64,000 nt of DNA from contig NZ_CP107958.1 of assembly GCF_036075115.1 (NCBI RefSeq), forward strand, positions 2,046,001 to 2,110,000, written 5' to 3'. The notes beneath the pieces were generated by a model, which did not search any database, was not told the DNA's origin, and was given only the letters and a program-made list of their open reading frames with translations. Source of the stretch: Streptomyces sp. NBC_00377 (GTDB taxonomy: Bacteria > Actinomycetota > Actinomycetes > Streptomycetales > Streptomycetaceae). A program made the translations under genes and the position numbers. This document shows positions 1 through 7,963 of this stretch, in pieces (the first letter of the stretch is position 1; each line of letters opens with the position of its first letter).

Positions 1-1159
1 CGGTCTGCCCGGTGGTGATCAGGTAGCCGATGCGAGCGGTGAACAGATCGCCCCCGTCCTGCGGCAGCACAAGCTGGTCGCCGGCCTGTCGCTGGAAGCG
101 CACGCGCTCCACTTCCCCGGTGGGTTCCGTGACACAGCGAGCGGTGAGGGTGCCGGAGTAGGCCGGGTAAATGAAGCGGATCGCCGCGGCCTGGTGGCGA
201 GTCGGCGTCAGGTCGGGAGTATGTCCGCAGGCGATGTCTGCGCCGGCACGGGCGAGGTCGACGCCGGTGGCCAGGTGGACGAGGTGGCTGATCATGTCGC
301 CGGCGATCCGGGCGTTGACCTCGATGAGGCGGGGGCGGCCGTCGACCACGCGCATCTCGACGTGGCTGACGCCGTCGGTGACATCGAGGGCGTCGAGTGC
401 CGCGACGGCGGCCGGGGCCACGGTGGGAAGGAGCGGGTCGTTCGCATCGACCATGTGCGCCAGCTCCTCGAAGTGGGGCGGCATGCCGACGGTCTTGCGG
501 GTGACAGCGACGACAGTGGTCTGTCCCTGGTGGGTGACGCACTCGACGCTCACCTCCGGGCCGTCGAGGTATTCCTCGACCAGAACCTGGGTGCTCTCCA
601 CTCCGTAGCTGGCGGTCTTGGCGGCGAAGGCGTACGCGGCTGGCAGCTGGTCGGCGGTGTCGACGCGGATGACGCCCATGCTCGCGGCGTGCGCGGCGGG
701 TTTGAGGACGACGGGGAAGCCGATGCGCCGGGCGGCGGCCTCCGCTTCGTGCTCGGTGCGCACGCTGACGGAGGCGGCGGAGGGCACCCCGTGGCGGGCG
801 AACAGGCTGCGGCTCGTGTGCTTGTTGCGGCAGCCCTGGAGGGCCTCCGGAGCGGTGGTGGGCAGGCCGAGCCGACGGGCCAGGCGGGCGACGGGGATGA
901 GATACCACTCGGTCCACGTCATCACGCCGGCCAGCGCGTGCCGATCGGCCAGCGCGTGCCCGGCCGCGGTCAGCGCGGCCTGATCGGCGGGGTCGGCGAC
1001 CTCGTAGTCGAGGAGGAACTCCTTCTCCCAGGTCGGCTCGGCGCCGGAGATCAGGACGACGTCGTAGTGGGCGGCGACGTCCTGAAGGCAGGTGCCGCGA
1101 TACGCCTGAGCCTCCATGTCGGTGGCGGCAACGACCAGGACGACGGGGCGAGAGGACAA
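1..1159 (-). CDS. ATP-grasp ligase, 3' end outside window
   Basis: This is an ATP-grasp carboxylate-amine/thiol ligase-like enzyme, expected to activate a carboxylate as an acyl phosphate and join it to an amine. The visible 386 codons include NKHTSRSLFARHGVP near residue 107, VVLKPAAHAASMGVI near 145, LVEEYLDGPEVSVE near 187 and the Mg/ATP motif HVEMRVVDGRPRLIEVNARI near 260. The chosen start is TTG 1159 because GGAG lies five bases upstream; TTG 1162 is adjacent and ATG 1117 would cut into the first beta strand. An MFS exporter lies just upstream, the arrangement seen in dipeptide clusters such as bacD/bacE. The substrate cannot be inferred. Confidence 0.85.
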   Translation of the reverse strand, partial: MSSRPVVLVVAATDMEAQAYRGTCLQDVAAHYDVVLISGAEPTWEKEFLLDYEVADPADQAALTAAGHALADRHALAGVMTWTEWYLIPVARLARRLGLPTTAPEALQGCRNKHTSRSLFARHGVPSAASVSVRTEHEAEAAARRIGFPVVLKPAAHAASMGVIRVDTADQLPAAYAFAAKTASYGVESTQVLVEEYLDGPEVSVECVTHQGQTTVVAVTRKTVGMPPHFEELAHMVDANDPLLPTVAPAAVAALDALDVTDGVSHVEMRVVDGRPRLIEVNARIAGDMISHLVHLATGVDLARAGADIACGHTPDLTPTRHQAAAIRFIYPAYSGTLTARCVTEPTGEVERVRFQRQAGDQLVLPQDGGDLFTARIGYLITTGQT

Positions 1160-1171
1160 CAAGGCTCCAAA

Positions 1172-1355
1172 CAGTGCGGGGGAACGGAGAGCTGATGCAG
1201 GGCGCCTGGGTGGGGGTGCGGCGGCGTCGCAGCTCGAAGGCGGACGCCCACTGGGGGTGGTCCTCGATCAACTTGCGGGCGTACAGGGCGGTGAAGGAGT
1301 TGTTCAGTCCGCGCACGCCCGCGGGCAGCTGCCAGCCCAGGTCCCAAGAGGTCAG
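1172..1355 (-). CDS. short coding-like frame overlapping the MFS stop (CTGA)
   Basis: A frame between the MFS and ATP-grasp genes has about 90% G/C in third positions over roughly 60 codons, far better than the alternative frames. It contains RGLNNSFTALYARKLIED. It has no ATG; a CTG overlaps the MFS stop as CTGA, and a GTG lies 15 codons further in. No stop follows where the coding bias ends (about 1175), so the true end is unclear and a frameshift into the ATP-grasp frame is possible. It may be a short peptide gene, the MFS tail or an N-terminal extension of the ligase. Not recognised. Confidence 0.35.
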
Positions 1356-2590
1356 GTGAGAGAAGTTCGCAGGGCGGGGGTGGCGCGCAGCCGGGCGAAG
1401 GCGGCGAAGAGGCCCAGGGCCTGCAGTGCGGCGCAGAGGGTGATCACGTGGCCGAGCTGGGCGGGCGGCACGGTGGCGACGAGGACACCGGCGATGGGGA
1501 AGGGCAGCAGGAGCAGCAGGATGGTCAGCGACAGGGTGGCGCCGAACACCGGTGCGGGGATGAGGCGGGAGCGCAGCGTGCGCAGCACGACGGTCATGCC
1601 GCCCTCGCCGGCCATGAGGACGGCGATCAGGGTGAGATAGCTGCCGTAGGTGTCGGCGAAGGAGACGGCCAGGCACGCCAAGGCGGCGATCGTGGCGGAC
1701 ACGGCGCCGACCGGCCACAGGCCGAAGCGGTCGATCGCCCGGCGGCACAGGGCGACCGCGAGGAGAGAGGCGACGGCGGCTGCCGACCAGATGAGCCCGA
1801 CGTTGGCCGTGGAGTGTCCGAGCTGTTTGACGATGATCACTGGGGTGGCGGCCTGCAGCAGGCCGACGGTTAGGTTGGAGACGGTCAGTCCGGTCACCAG
1901 CCAGCCGAGGGCCGGTAGCGCGCGGAGGGTCGACCAGCCGGTGTGCAGCCCCTTAAGGACGGGCTGCGGCGCGGCGGGTTTGCTCCGGTGGCGCTGGCGC
2001 GGGGCCAAGACGCTGGTGAGCAGCGAGAAGACGGCGATCACGATCAGCATTCCGGTGGCGCCGGCCCACTGCAGGAGCAGCCCGGCGAGTGCGGGGCCGA
2101 CCAGCGTGGCGAACTGGTCGATGCCGAGCAGCACCGACTGAACGCGGTGGGCGCGGGCGCCGGCCTCGCGGCCGGCGACTCCGCCCGCGGTCTCGGCCGC
2201 GATGTAGGAGCATTCAGTGAGGATCCCGGTGGACGCGGCGAGCAGCATGACGGTGACCGTCGCGCTGAGGCCCGCCTGCGTTGGCAAGATGAACGCGGTG
2301 GCCAGGACAACCACGGCCCGGCCCGCAGAGGCGAAACGGAGCACGGCGGTGGTCCCGTGGCGGTCGACCAGAACCCCTGCGAAGGCGAACGAACCCAGTC
2401 TCGGCACCCATTCCAGCGCGAACGCGAGGCCGGTCAGGGTGGCCGAGTTGGTGGTGGCCAGTACCAGCAGCGGAATGCCGTAGGTGGCCATGGCGAACGC
2501 GGCAGCGTCCGTGCTGCGCGGCAAGTAGATGCCGCGCAGCAGAGTGGGGACCGGGCGACGGGCATGCCAAGGTCCGACACGGGATCTCAC
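1352..2590 (-). CDS. MFS transporter
   Basis: This 412-residue polytopic membrane protein has about 12 hydrophobic segments and the layout of a DHA3-type major facilitator exporter. The loop RLGSFAFAGVLVDRHGTTAV after the second helix matches the conserved MFS 2-3 loop region, and a long basic linker (RQRHRSKPAAPQP) separates the halves. The start is GTG 2590, which overlaps the upstream stop as GTGA; an ATG at 2671 would overlap the upstream regulator by 85 bases and add a non-hydrophobic, arginine-rich tail. It is translationally coupled to the winged-helix gene and followed by the ATP-grasp ligase, so export of the ligase product is plausible. Confidence 0.85.
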   Translation of the reverse strand: MRSRVGPWHARRPVPTLLRGIYLPRSTDAAAFAMATYGIPLLVLATTNSATLTGLAFALEWVPRLGSFAFAGVLVDRHGTTAVLRFASAGRAVVVLATAFILPTQAGLSATVTVMLLAASTGILTECSYIAAETAGGVAGREAGARAHRVQSVLLGIDQFATLVGPALAGLLLQWAGATGMLIVIAVFSLLTSVLAPRQRHRSKPAAPQPVLKGLHTGWSTLRALPALGWLVTGLTVSNLTVGLLQAATPVIIVKQLGHSTANVGLIWSAAAVASLLAVALCRRAIDRFGLWPVGAVSATIAALACLAVSFADTYGSYLTLIAVLMAGEGGMTVVLRTLRSRLIPAPVFGATLSLTILLLLLPFPIAGVLVATVPPAQLGHVITLCAALQALGLFAAFARLRATPALRTSLT

Positions 2591-3102
2591 GCAGCGCGCC
2601 CCGATTCCTCCGCCGCACAGGAGGAGCGGGCGATGTCCTGGTGCAGGACGCGGGGGTACGCCGTAAGCCACTCGGACAGCGCCGCGCGCGGAGCCGACGG
2701 TTCGGTCGCTGCGCGGGAGTGCCCCGGGCCGTCGTCCTGCATCTGGAAGGCGTGCTGGACGCGCGCGACGAAGTCACTGGTACGGCTGGGTAGTTGGTTG
2801 CTTCGGGCCCAGCGTGCTGCGGTGTCGTACACCTCGGCCAGGTCCTTGCCGCTCGCGGTGAGCTGGTAGCGGGCCAAGGCGTGTCCGCGGGCGTGGATGA
2901 GGCCGAGGTCGCGTGCAGTGTCGATGGCGTGGCGCAGTTGTCCGCTGGTGAGGTCGCCGAGGGCGCCCTGCAGGCTGCCGCGTTGGCGACTGATAGGGCC
3001 GTTGTCGTCGATCTCGGTGATCAGGCGTATCAGGCCAGGCAGGGACAGGGTCCGGATCGCTCGGCGTTCGCGCAGGACGCTGGCGGGCAGGGCGGCGGTC
3101 AT
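2587..3102 (-). CDS. winged-helix regulator-like protein
   Basis: A 171-residue protein with one winged-helix domain at about residues 10-95 (LIRLITEIDDNGPISRQRG, then LRHAIDTARDLGLIH and YQLTASGKDLAEVY). The layout resembles one half of the HxlR-type protein encoded immediately upstream. ATG 3102 overlaps the upstream stop as ATGA, which fixes the start; the longer frame from 3351 is only a shadow of the upstream gene. The polar C-terminal tail has no recognised motif. It probably acts with its neighbour in regulating this operon, but its target is unknown. Confidence 0.7.
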   Translation of the reverse strand: MTAALPASVLRERRAIRTLSLPGLIRLITEIDDNGPISRQRGSLQGALGDLTSGQLRHAIDTARDLGLIHARGHALARYQLTASGKDLAEVYDTAARWARSNQLPSRTSDFVARVQHAFQMQDDGPGHSRAATEPSAPRAALSEWLTAYPRVLHQDIARSSCAAEESGRAA

Positions 3103-3989
3103 CGGCGCCGCCCTCCCGCCGGTGTGATGGGGCGGGCGGGTATCTGGTGGGAGAAGAGGTCGCTGGACTTCCACTCCAGGCCGTTGGGCGGCGGGGTGGC
3201 GGCCAGGGCAGGGACAGCAGACTGCGCGGCCGGAACTGCGGGCGCAGGCAGGCGCGTCGGGGTGGTCGCCCACGGGCCGGAGCGGGTCTGGGACGGGGCG
3301 GTCCCCGGTCGGCGAAACGGCTCGGCCCCGCCGGACGGGAGGACAGCCCACGCAGTGATGGCCTGGAAGACGGGGGCGAGCGCCTGGCCGCTGGCGGACA
3401 GCTGGAAGTCGCCGCTGCCGGTGGCCGTGACGAGGCCGTCGGCGACCAAACGGTCCAGGGGCTTGTAGACGGCGTTCAGCCCGTAGCCGGGCATGGCTTC
3501 GGTGGCCAGGGCCTTGGCGCTCGCACGACCCCGGACCTGCAGGGTCATAAGGATCGGGGTGGCATGCCGCGGGGCGATCAGAGTGATCGTGTCGTCGATG
3601 TTCTGGGCCGGGGGGATCCGCTCGGGCTCCAGCTCACCGATGGCCTTGCTCGTGACGAGCTGCTTCTCCAGGTAGGTGTCGCCCCAAGAGGCGATCACGG
3701 CCAGGACGGGGAGCAGCTCGGCGCCGCGGCCAGTGAGGCCGTAGGTGACGTGGCGCGGGGCGTACTCCGTGCGTTCGACCACGCCGGCGTTGGTGAGGTG
3801 GCGCAGCCGGGGGTGGAGCTGGCCGTCGGCGAGCCACGGCAGCCGGGGTTTGATCTCGGCGTAGCGCAGCGGCTGGGAGGAAAGGGTCATCAGCACCCAC
3901 ACACTCCAGCGCGGGGCGAGCAGATCCAGCGTCTTGGTGACGCTGGAGTAGTCGTTCGGGGTGGTGGGGGGCTGAGCGGTGGTGGCCAA
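3099..3989 (-). CDS. tandem HxlR-type transcriptional regulator
   Basis: This 296-residue protein has an HxlR winged helix at residues 15-110 (LDLLAPRWSVWVLMTLSSQP, RYAEIKPRLPWLADGQLHPR, YGLTGRGAELLPVL) and a second, divergent wHTH at about 128-215 (VYKPLDRLVADGLVTATGS). The remaining 80 residues are proline- and alanine-rich and probably disordered. HxlR proteins usually dimerise with one domain per chain; here two domains are fused. It lies in the run of genes downstream of palindrome A and could control it, but nothing in the sequence proves autoregulation. Confidence 0.75.
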   Translation of the reverse strand: MATTAQPPTTPNDYSSVTKTLDLLAPRWSVWVLMTLSSQPLRYAEIKPRLPWLADGQLHPRLRHLTNAGVVERTEYAPRHVTYGLTGRGAELLPVLAVIASWGDTYLEKQLVTSKAIGELEPERIPPAQNIDDTITLIAPRHATPILMTLQVRGRASAKALATEAMPGYGLNAVYKPLDRLVADGLVTATGSGDFQLSASGQALAPVFQAITAWAVLPSGGAEPFRRPGTAPSQTRSGPWATTPTRLPAPAVPAAQSAVPALAATPPPNGLEWKSSDLFSHQIPARPITPAGGRRR

Positions 3990-4019
3990 GGATGGGGCTC
4001 CTCAAGCAGTGCGGGCAGA

Positions 4020-4457
4020 TCAGCGGGTGCGGGAGGCGGCGGTCGCCGGGGCGGCGGGTACGGGCACAGCCGGCGGTGGGGTGTCGGGGGCCGGTGCGCG
4101 GCGCAGTCCCGCCAGGACCGCGCCGGTGTTCTTGGCGTAGGCGTCACGGGCGGCGACGGACTCGGCAATGCGGCGGGCGCAATCAACGATGTGACCGGCG
4201 GCAAAACGGCCGATCTCCCGCTCAGGGGCGATGAGTTCGCGCAGCCTCTCCAGCTGGAAGGCGATGTTGCGCTCAGCGAGCACCAGGTCGCTGTGACTGC
4301 CGGTTAGCGCGGCGAGCAGGGTGGCATCGGGGGTGCTGTCGGCGAGCGCTTCGAGCTCACCGAGCGACTGTCCGAACAGCGCCTCGATGCGCTGGGCGAT
4401 GATCTCGGAGATGGCGTGGGCGGTGGCGTCGGGCTCGGGCAATCGGCGGGCTTTCAG
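4020..4457 (-). CDS. helical accessory protein (family of four in this block)
   Basis: A 145-residue, mainly helical protein with a Pro/Ala-rich tail. The core (IAQRIEALFGQSLGELEAL then LVLAERNIAFQLERLREL and IAESVAARDAYAKN) aligns in pattern with the products at 4454, 4894 and 6771: an E(A/D)-F/L-x(3)-L start, a central amphipathic helix ending in an L-rich stretch, and a final A-x-A-x-RD helix. CTG 4457 overlaps the upstream stop as CTGA; TTG 4442 is the next in-frame start. No known family is recognised. Its place in a coupled operon beside regulators does not reveal the function. Confidence 0.6.
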   Translation of the reverse strand: MKARRLPEPDATAHAISEIIAQRIEALFGQSLGELEALADSTPDATLLAALTGSHSDLVLAERNIAFQLERLRELIAPEREIGRFAAGHIVDCARRIAESVAARDAYAKNTGAVLAGLRRAPAPDTPPPAVPVPAAPATAASRTR

Positions 4458-4897
4458 GGACGGTGGGTCCGCACCGCCCCGGCACGGCCGGTTGCCGGGG
4501 CGGGCGGAGCAGTGGTGGTGATCTTCGGTTGGGCGAACTGCACCGGCTGCGCGGGGCGTTGATCGGGAGCGGGCATGGTCCGCAGGAGGTCGTCGAGGGC
4601 GGCGACGTAGCCATCCCGGCCAGCCAGGGCCGCTTCCAGCCACTGGGCGTCCCAGCGCAGGTCCTCGGCGGACAGGTCGCAGAGGTCGCGGTCGCAGGAC
4701 ATCGAGGCGTGGACGCGATCACGTACGCGGACGACCTGTTCTTCGGCGACCGCGAGAAAGCTGCGCAGTTCCAGCGCACGGTGGAGGGCGGCGCAGACCT
4801 CAAGATGGGCTGCCTGCGCATACAGTTCGGCGACGGAGGCACCGAACGCCTCCTCCAGCGCGGTGTCGCGGCTGGTGGACTTGTCGATGACGCTCAT
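4454..4897 (-). CDS. helical accessory protein
   Basis: A 147-residue helical protein, second of three adjacent relatives. Its core runs from ALEEAFGASVAELYAQ to WLEAALAGRDGYVAALDD, again ending in an A-x-RD helix before a Pro/Ala tail. ATG 4897 overlaps the upstream stop as ATGA, and its own stop overlaps a CTG of the downstream relative. Two cysteines (CDRDLCDL) do not form a recognisable metal site. Function unknown. Confidence 0.65.
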   Translation of the reverse strand: MSVIDKSTSRDTALEEAFGASVAELYAQAAHLEVCAALHRALELRSFLAVAEEQVVRVRDRVHASMSCDRDLCDLSAEDLRWDAQWLEAALAGRDGYVAALDDLLRTMPAPDQRPAQPVQFAQPKITTTAPPAPATGRAGAVRTHRP

Positions 4898-5349
4898 CGC
4901 GTCACCCCGCGCGTCGGGATACCCCGCTCGCCGGGCAGTGCGGGCGCCGAGGTGGGCAGCGCCGGAGCGCGGCGCGCGGCGGGGCTGGCACCACGCCAGG
5001 CGCCCGGCCCGCGCTTGCCCGGGGCGAGGGGGTCGAGGAGGAAGTTCACGACCATCACGCGACCGTCACGTGCAGTGACAGCGGCGTTAACCTGGTGCGC
5101 CAACTCCATGACAGCGTCGTCAAGTTCGCCCGGGTGCGTGCCGAGCGCCTCGACGAGCGCGTCCTCTGCGGTGTCGAGTGCGTCCTGGGTTTCGGCGAGC
5201 AGGCCGTACCAGTGCACGACACTGGTGGCGTCGGGGTTGGCCTGTGGTGCCGCCTGAACCGCCCGGCGCAGATCGGCGAGAGGCATCTGGAAGCGGTCCT
5301 CGATCCGCTCAGTGACGACGCCCATCACGTCCTCGCTGAACTCGGGCAC
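4894..5349 (-). CDS. helical accessory protein
   Basis: A 151-residue protein, first of three adjacent relatives. Its N-terminus (FSEDVMGVVTERIEDRFQMP) and the helix MELAHQVNAAVTARDGRVM correspond to the equivalent parts of the 4020, 4454 and 6771 products. The ATG at 5349 is preceded by GAAAGGAG at a normal distance, so translation of the coupled series starts here. About 118 bases separate it from the secreted SH3-like gene upstream. Function unknown. Confidence 0.65.
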   Translation of the reverse strand: MPEFSEDVMGVVTERIEDRFQMPLADLRRAVQAAPQANPDATSVVHWYGLLAETQDALDTAEDALVEALGTHPGELDDAVMELAHQVNAAVTARDGRVMVVNFLLDPLAPGKRGPGAWRGASPAARRAPALPTSAPALPGERGIPTRGVTR

Positions 5350-5466
5350 GGAGAGGCTCCTTTCATTCGCTGTTCGGGGGGGGCGGAAAAATGCCCTGCA
5401 AATCCGGTCCGTGCGGGAGCGGTCCGCGAACCCGGATGCCGGATAGGGGAACTGCGGGCCGGTCTG

Positions 5467-5793
5467 CTAGTCCAGGCACATGGCTGTGTCGCGGTAGACG
5501 TACGTTCCGGACACCCACCCCTTTACGCCGGTGGTCTTGTCCGTGATGTAGCGCCAGTTCCCGCTGCTCTTGTGGACGGTGAACTTGTGGCTGCGGTAGA
5601 GCACGCCGAGCGCCGTGGACTTGGAGGACGCCTTGGAGCGGATCGTTACAGCCTTCGCGTGCACCTTGTACGGGAGCGGCTTTGCCGAGCAGCTGCTGAC
5701 GGTGGTTGCGGCGCTGGCGGTGGGGATGGAGACGAGCGGGAGAGTGAGCGCGCCGAGAACGGCGGCGGAGACGGCTATGCGGCTGGTGCGCAT
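5467..5793 (-). CDS. secreted SH3-like protein
   Basis: A 108-residue protein with a Sec signal peptide (about residues 1-28, ending near ASAA) followed by a bacterial SH3-like domain: VTIRSKASSKSTALGVL, GNWRYITDKTTGVKGWVSG. Two cysteines (near residues 34 and 106) could form a disulfide closing the domain. Such domains bind cell-wall peptides. A second secreted protein of similar design is encoded at 12514 in the conjugation block. The gene is the first downstream of palindrome A and has a GGAGG ribosome site before its ATG. Confidence 0.75.
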   Translation of the reverse strand: MRTSRIAVSAAVLGALTLPLVSIPTASAATTVSSCSAKPLPYKVHAKAVTIRSKASSKSTALGVLYRSHKFTVHKSSGNWRYITDKTTGVKGWVSGTYVYRDTAMCLD

Positions 5794-5869
5794 GGGGAAT
5801 TGACCTCCACGAAAATAGGGAAGGGATTGCGGAAGCGGACCCGGGCTGATGCCGTGCGGGCCGAGAACA

Positions 5870-5919
5870 AGAGTCCGGAGAATCCCCGGTTTCGGTAACC
5901 GGGGATTGCGTGCTATGTT
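5870..5919. promoter_or_regulatory. palindromic promoter element A
   Basis: AATCCCCGGTT and AACCGGGGATT form 11-bp arms around TCGGT (5881-5907). On the plus face TATGTT (5914-5919) lies 11 nt beyond AACCGG. On the minus face ACTCTT (5875-5870) lies 11 nt beyond its AACCGG and points towards the SH3-like gene at 5793. The same core and spacing recur at four other places. The plus face would transcribe against the 5992-6714 gene. Confidence 0.6.
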
Positions 5920-5991
5920 CCGCGCCGTCTAGCTCAGGGCAGGCGGCATTTCACCAGGCGAGGAGGGGAAAGCCGGTGGGTAGCCGCGAAT

Positions 5992-6714
5992 TCAGCGGCT
6001 CGGACCGCGCGGTGGAGCGGGGTGCGCGGGCAGAGCGGGGACGCCTGGAGCGATGGTGTGGCGGGCTGGCGGTGACGTGGCTGGCAGCGGGATCGCCTCG
6101 CCGTTCCAGTGCGCTTCCCACCACTGGGTGGCTGCCTCGAAGGTGGCGAAGGCGCCCTCGCGCAGGGTGTGCGTCCACGCGTCGGTGTCGACCTCTTCGA
6201 GCAGTACCCGGAACGGCAGTGGCGCCTTCTCGTCGATGGCGCGCAGCAGCACGGTGGTCTCGATCGGCTCGGCGTCGTGCGTGTAGCTGGTCAGCAGGGC
6301 GAAATGGTCGCCGTCGCTGCGCAGTCGCTTCTCCAGGGCGCGGGTGGCCTGGTTGGCGGGCGTGGTGCCCATGCCGTCGGGCAGGAGGATCTTGTCCTCG
6401 GGGCAGCCGCGGGCGATCAGCCAGGACTGGGCCATGGACGGCAGTGGCAGTTCCTTGTGCGTGAAGCGGAAGGTGCGCGCCGCCGAGTCGCGTTTGAGGT
6501 GCAGGGCGACGATCTGTGGTTCCCCGGGGATGCCCCAGGTGACGGCGCGGTTGTGCATCACGTAGAAGCTGTGCTCGCCGTCCTCGGTGTGGTGCTCGGC
6601 CAGCCGGGTGAGCATGTCCTGCTCGATGGTGATGTGCTGCCAGAACTGGTCGGCGACGTGGTCGTTGACGGCCTCATATCCGTCGAGGCGGAAATCTGGT
6701 TCGTAGGTGGGCAT
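5992..6714 (-). CDS. hypothetical protein, 240 aa
   Basis: A soluble 240-residue protein with good codon bias and an ATG start, 56 bases after the preceding gene. The first 200 residues are acidic and mixed alpha/beta, with the stretch TFEAATQWWEAHWNGEAIPL near the end of the folded part; the tail is Pro/Ala-rich. No signal peptide, membrane segment or catalytic motif is visible, and I do not recognise a family. It is the last gene of the 9805-5992 run, and its 3' end faces the plus-side promoter of palindrome A. Confidence 0.6.
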   Translation of the reverse strand: MPTYEPDFRLDGYEAVNDHVADQFWQHITIEQDMLTRLAEHHTEDGEHSFYVMHNRAVTWGIPGEPQIVALHLKRDSAARTFRFTHKELPLPSMAQSWLIARGCPEDKILLPDGMGTTPANQATRALEKRLRSDGDHFALLTSYTHDAEPIETTVLLRAIDEKAPLPFRVLLEEVDTDAWTHTLREGAFATFEAATQWWEAHWNGEAIPLPATSPPARHTIAPGVPALPAHPAPPRGPSR

Positions 6715-6770
6715 CGGTGCTTTCGGTGCGACGACGCCATGGGCGTCGTGGGCAGGGTGTGTTCAGCTGT

Positions 6771-7460
6771 TCACCGACGCAGGTGTGCGGGAGCGCGTGA
6801 TGGCGCTGGCCGGGGCGACGGCGTGGTGCCGGGCGGGCCTGCGGGGCGCGGGGCGGCAAGGACGGCGCGGCCGGCGTCGGTGAGGGTGACGGGCTGGCCG
6901 GCGTGCACTGGGTGGGAGGTGTCGCGGTCTACGAGGCCGCTCGCCTGTAGGCGCTGCAGCTGGGCGTAGGAGATGCGGGTGCGGGAGGGGGTGACCACGG
7001 CGAGCCGGTGGGTGAGGAGGTTCTCGTGGAGCTTGGCGCCCTGGGCGATGGCGAGCAGGGCCGCGAAGTCTTTCGTCGGCACCTGCCGTGGCGCTCTTCG
7101 CGGGGCGGCGCCTTCGATCGGCTCCAGCGCGGCGGCGGCCTTGGCCTGCTCGGTGTCGCGCTCGTCGATGGCGTGCGCCAGCTGGTCGACCGTGCGCTCG
7201 ATCCGGACCAACAGCGCCTGATCGACGGGGAACTCGCCGGACACCAGGCGGGCGAGACGGGCGCGGTGGAAGGTGACGTCCCGCTCGGCCCGGAAGAGGT
7301 CGCGGTGGGCGTCCGCCAGCGCCGAATGGGGTGCGTCGAGGAGACCGGCCTCGCGGTGCCGCCACAGCGTCTCGATGCTGCACCCTGCGGCCGTCTCGAT
7401 CCTGTGGTCGAGCACCGTGCGCGGGTGGCGATCGGGCGAGGGTGCGGACGGTGAGCTCAT
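6771..7460 (-). CDS. helical protein with C-terminal winged helix
   Basis: A 229-residue protein. Residues 20-110 match the helical family of 4020/4454/4894 (HRDLFRAERDVTFHRARLA, LAHAIDERDTEQAK). Residues 130-205 form a winged helix (FAALLAIAQGAKLHENLL, ISYAQLQRLQASGLVDRD, VTLTDAGRAVLA). ATG 7460 overlaps the GNAT stop as ATGA. It joins in one chain the helical family and the wHTH fold found separately in the left operon, which suggests those proteins act together, perhaps as a DNA-binding complex. Confidence 0.65.
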   Translation of the reverse strand: MSSPSAPSPDRHPRTVLDHRIETAAGCSIETLWRHREAGLLDAPHSALADAHRDLFRAERDVTFHRARLARLVSGEFPVDQALLVRIERTVDQLAHAIDERDTEQAKAAAALEPIEGAAPRRAPRQVPTKDFAALLAIAQGAKLHENLLTHRLAVVTPSRTRISYAQLQRLQASGLVDRDTSHPVHAGQPVTLTDAGRAVLAAPRPAGPPGTTPSPRPAPSRAPAHLRR

Positions 7461-7963
7461 GTCGGAGCGGTTCCTGTGTGCGGGAGAGCGTCCGGGGCGC
7501 GCGCGTCCAGGGCGATGCGGACCTCGACGTAGGGGCCCTCGCGGGTGCGCCGAGTGGGCCCCAGACGCTCCAGGAGCCGGAGCATCGGCGCGTTGGACGC
7601 CTGCGTGAACGCGGTGAGGGTGTGTGCCCCGCGCGTGCGGGCCACTCGGGCCGCCTGCCGGGCCAGGGCCGTTCCGATGCCGCTGCGGTGGTGGTCGTCG
7701 GCGACTTGCAGTCCGAGGTCGACGACGTCCGGCTCCCGGCTGACGGGCCCGACGCAGACGAGGGCCAGTGGCCGCTCGTCCGCGTCGAGTCCGATCCAGC
7801 ACTGCGCCTGGGCGAGCAGCCGTGTCAGGTCGCGCGGCGTGAGGCGGGTTCGGCCCCAGCGGCGCAGCAGGTTCTGTTCAGAACACTGCGCGTGGAAGGC
7901 GTCGACCAGGTCCCAGTCCGCCGCCGTCACCTCGCGGGTACGCGCGAGGGCGGGGTGGGTCAG
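7457..7963 (-). CDS. GNAT family N-acetyltransferase
   Basis: A 168-residue GCN5-related acetyltransferase expected to move an acetyl group from acetyl-CoA to an amine. The acetyl-CoA loop is DDHHRSGIGTALARQAAR (Q/R-x-x-G-x-G/A pattern), followed by LTAFTQASNAPMLRLLERLG, the usual last motif. A CTG at 7963 overlaps the upstream stop as CTGA and gives a proper first strand (ARTREVTAADWDLVDAFHA); the nearest canonical start, GTG 7930, would remove that strand. The substrate is unknown. Confidence 0.75.
   Translation of the reverse strand: MTHPALARTREVTAADWDLVDAFHAQCSEQNLLRRWGRTRLTPRDLTRLLAQAQCWIGLDADERPLALVCVGPVSREPDVVDLGLQVADDHHRSGIGTALARQAARVARTRGAHTLTAFTQASNAPMLRLLERLGPTRRTREGPYVEVRIALDARAPDALPHTGTAPT

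Noticed and set aside
194-1195. 333-codon plus-strand open frame
   Set aside because: It is antisense to the ATP-grasp gene; the product is Gly/Val/Asp-rich with no fold-like pattern.
2591-2671. Longer start for the MFS transporter at ATG 2671
   Set aside because: It would overlap the upstream regulator by 85 bases; GTG 2590 overlaps its stop as GTGA, as elsewhere in the operon.
5920-5990. tRNA-like start (GTCTAGCTCAG) after element A
   Set aside because: No acceptor stem, anticodon arm or T-loop sequence follows at the right distances.
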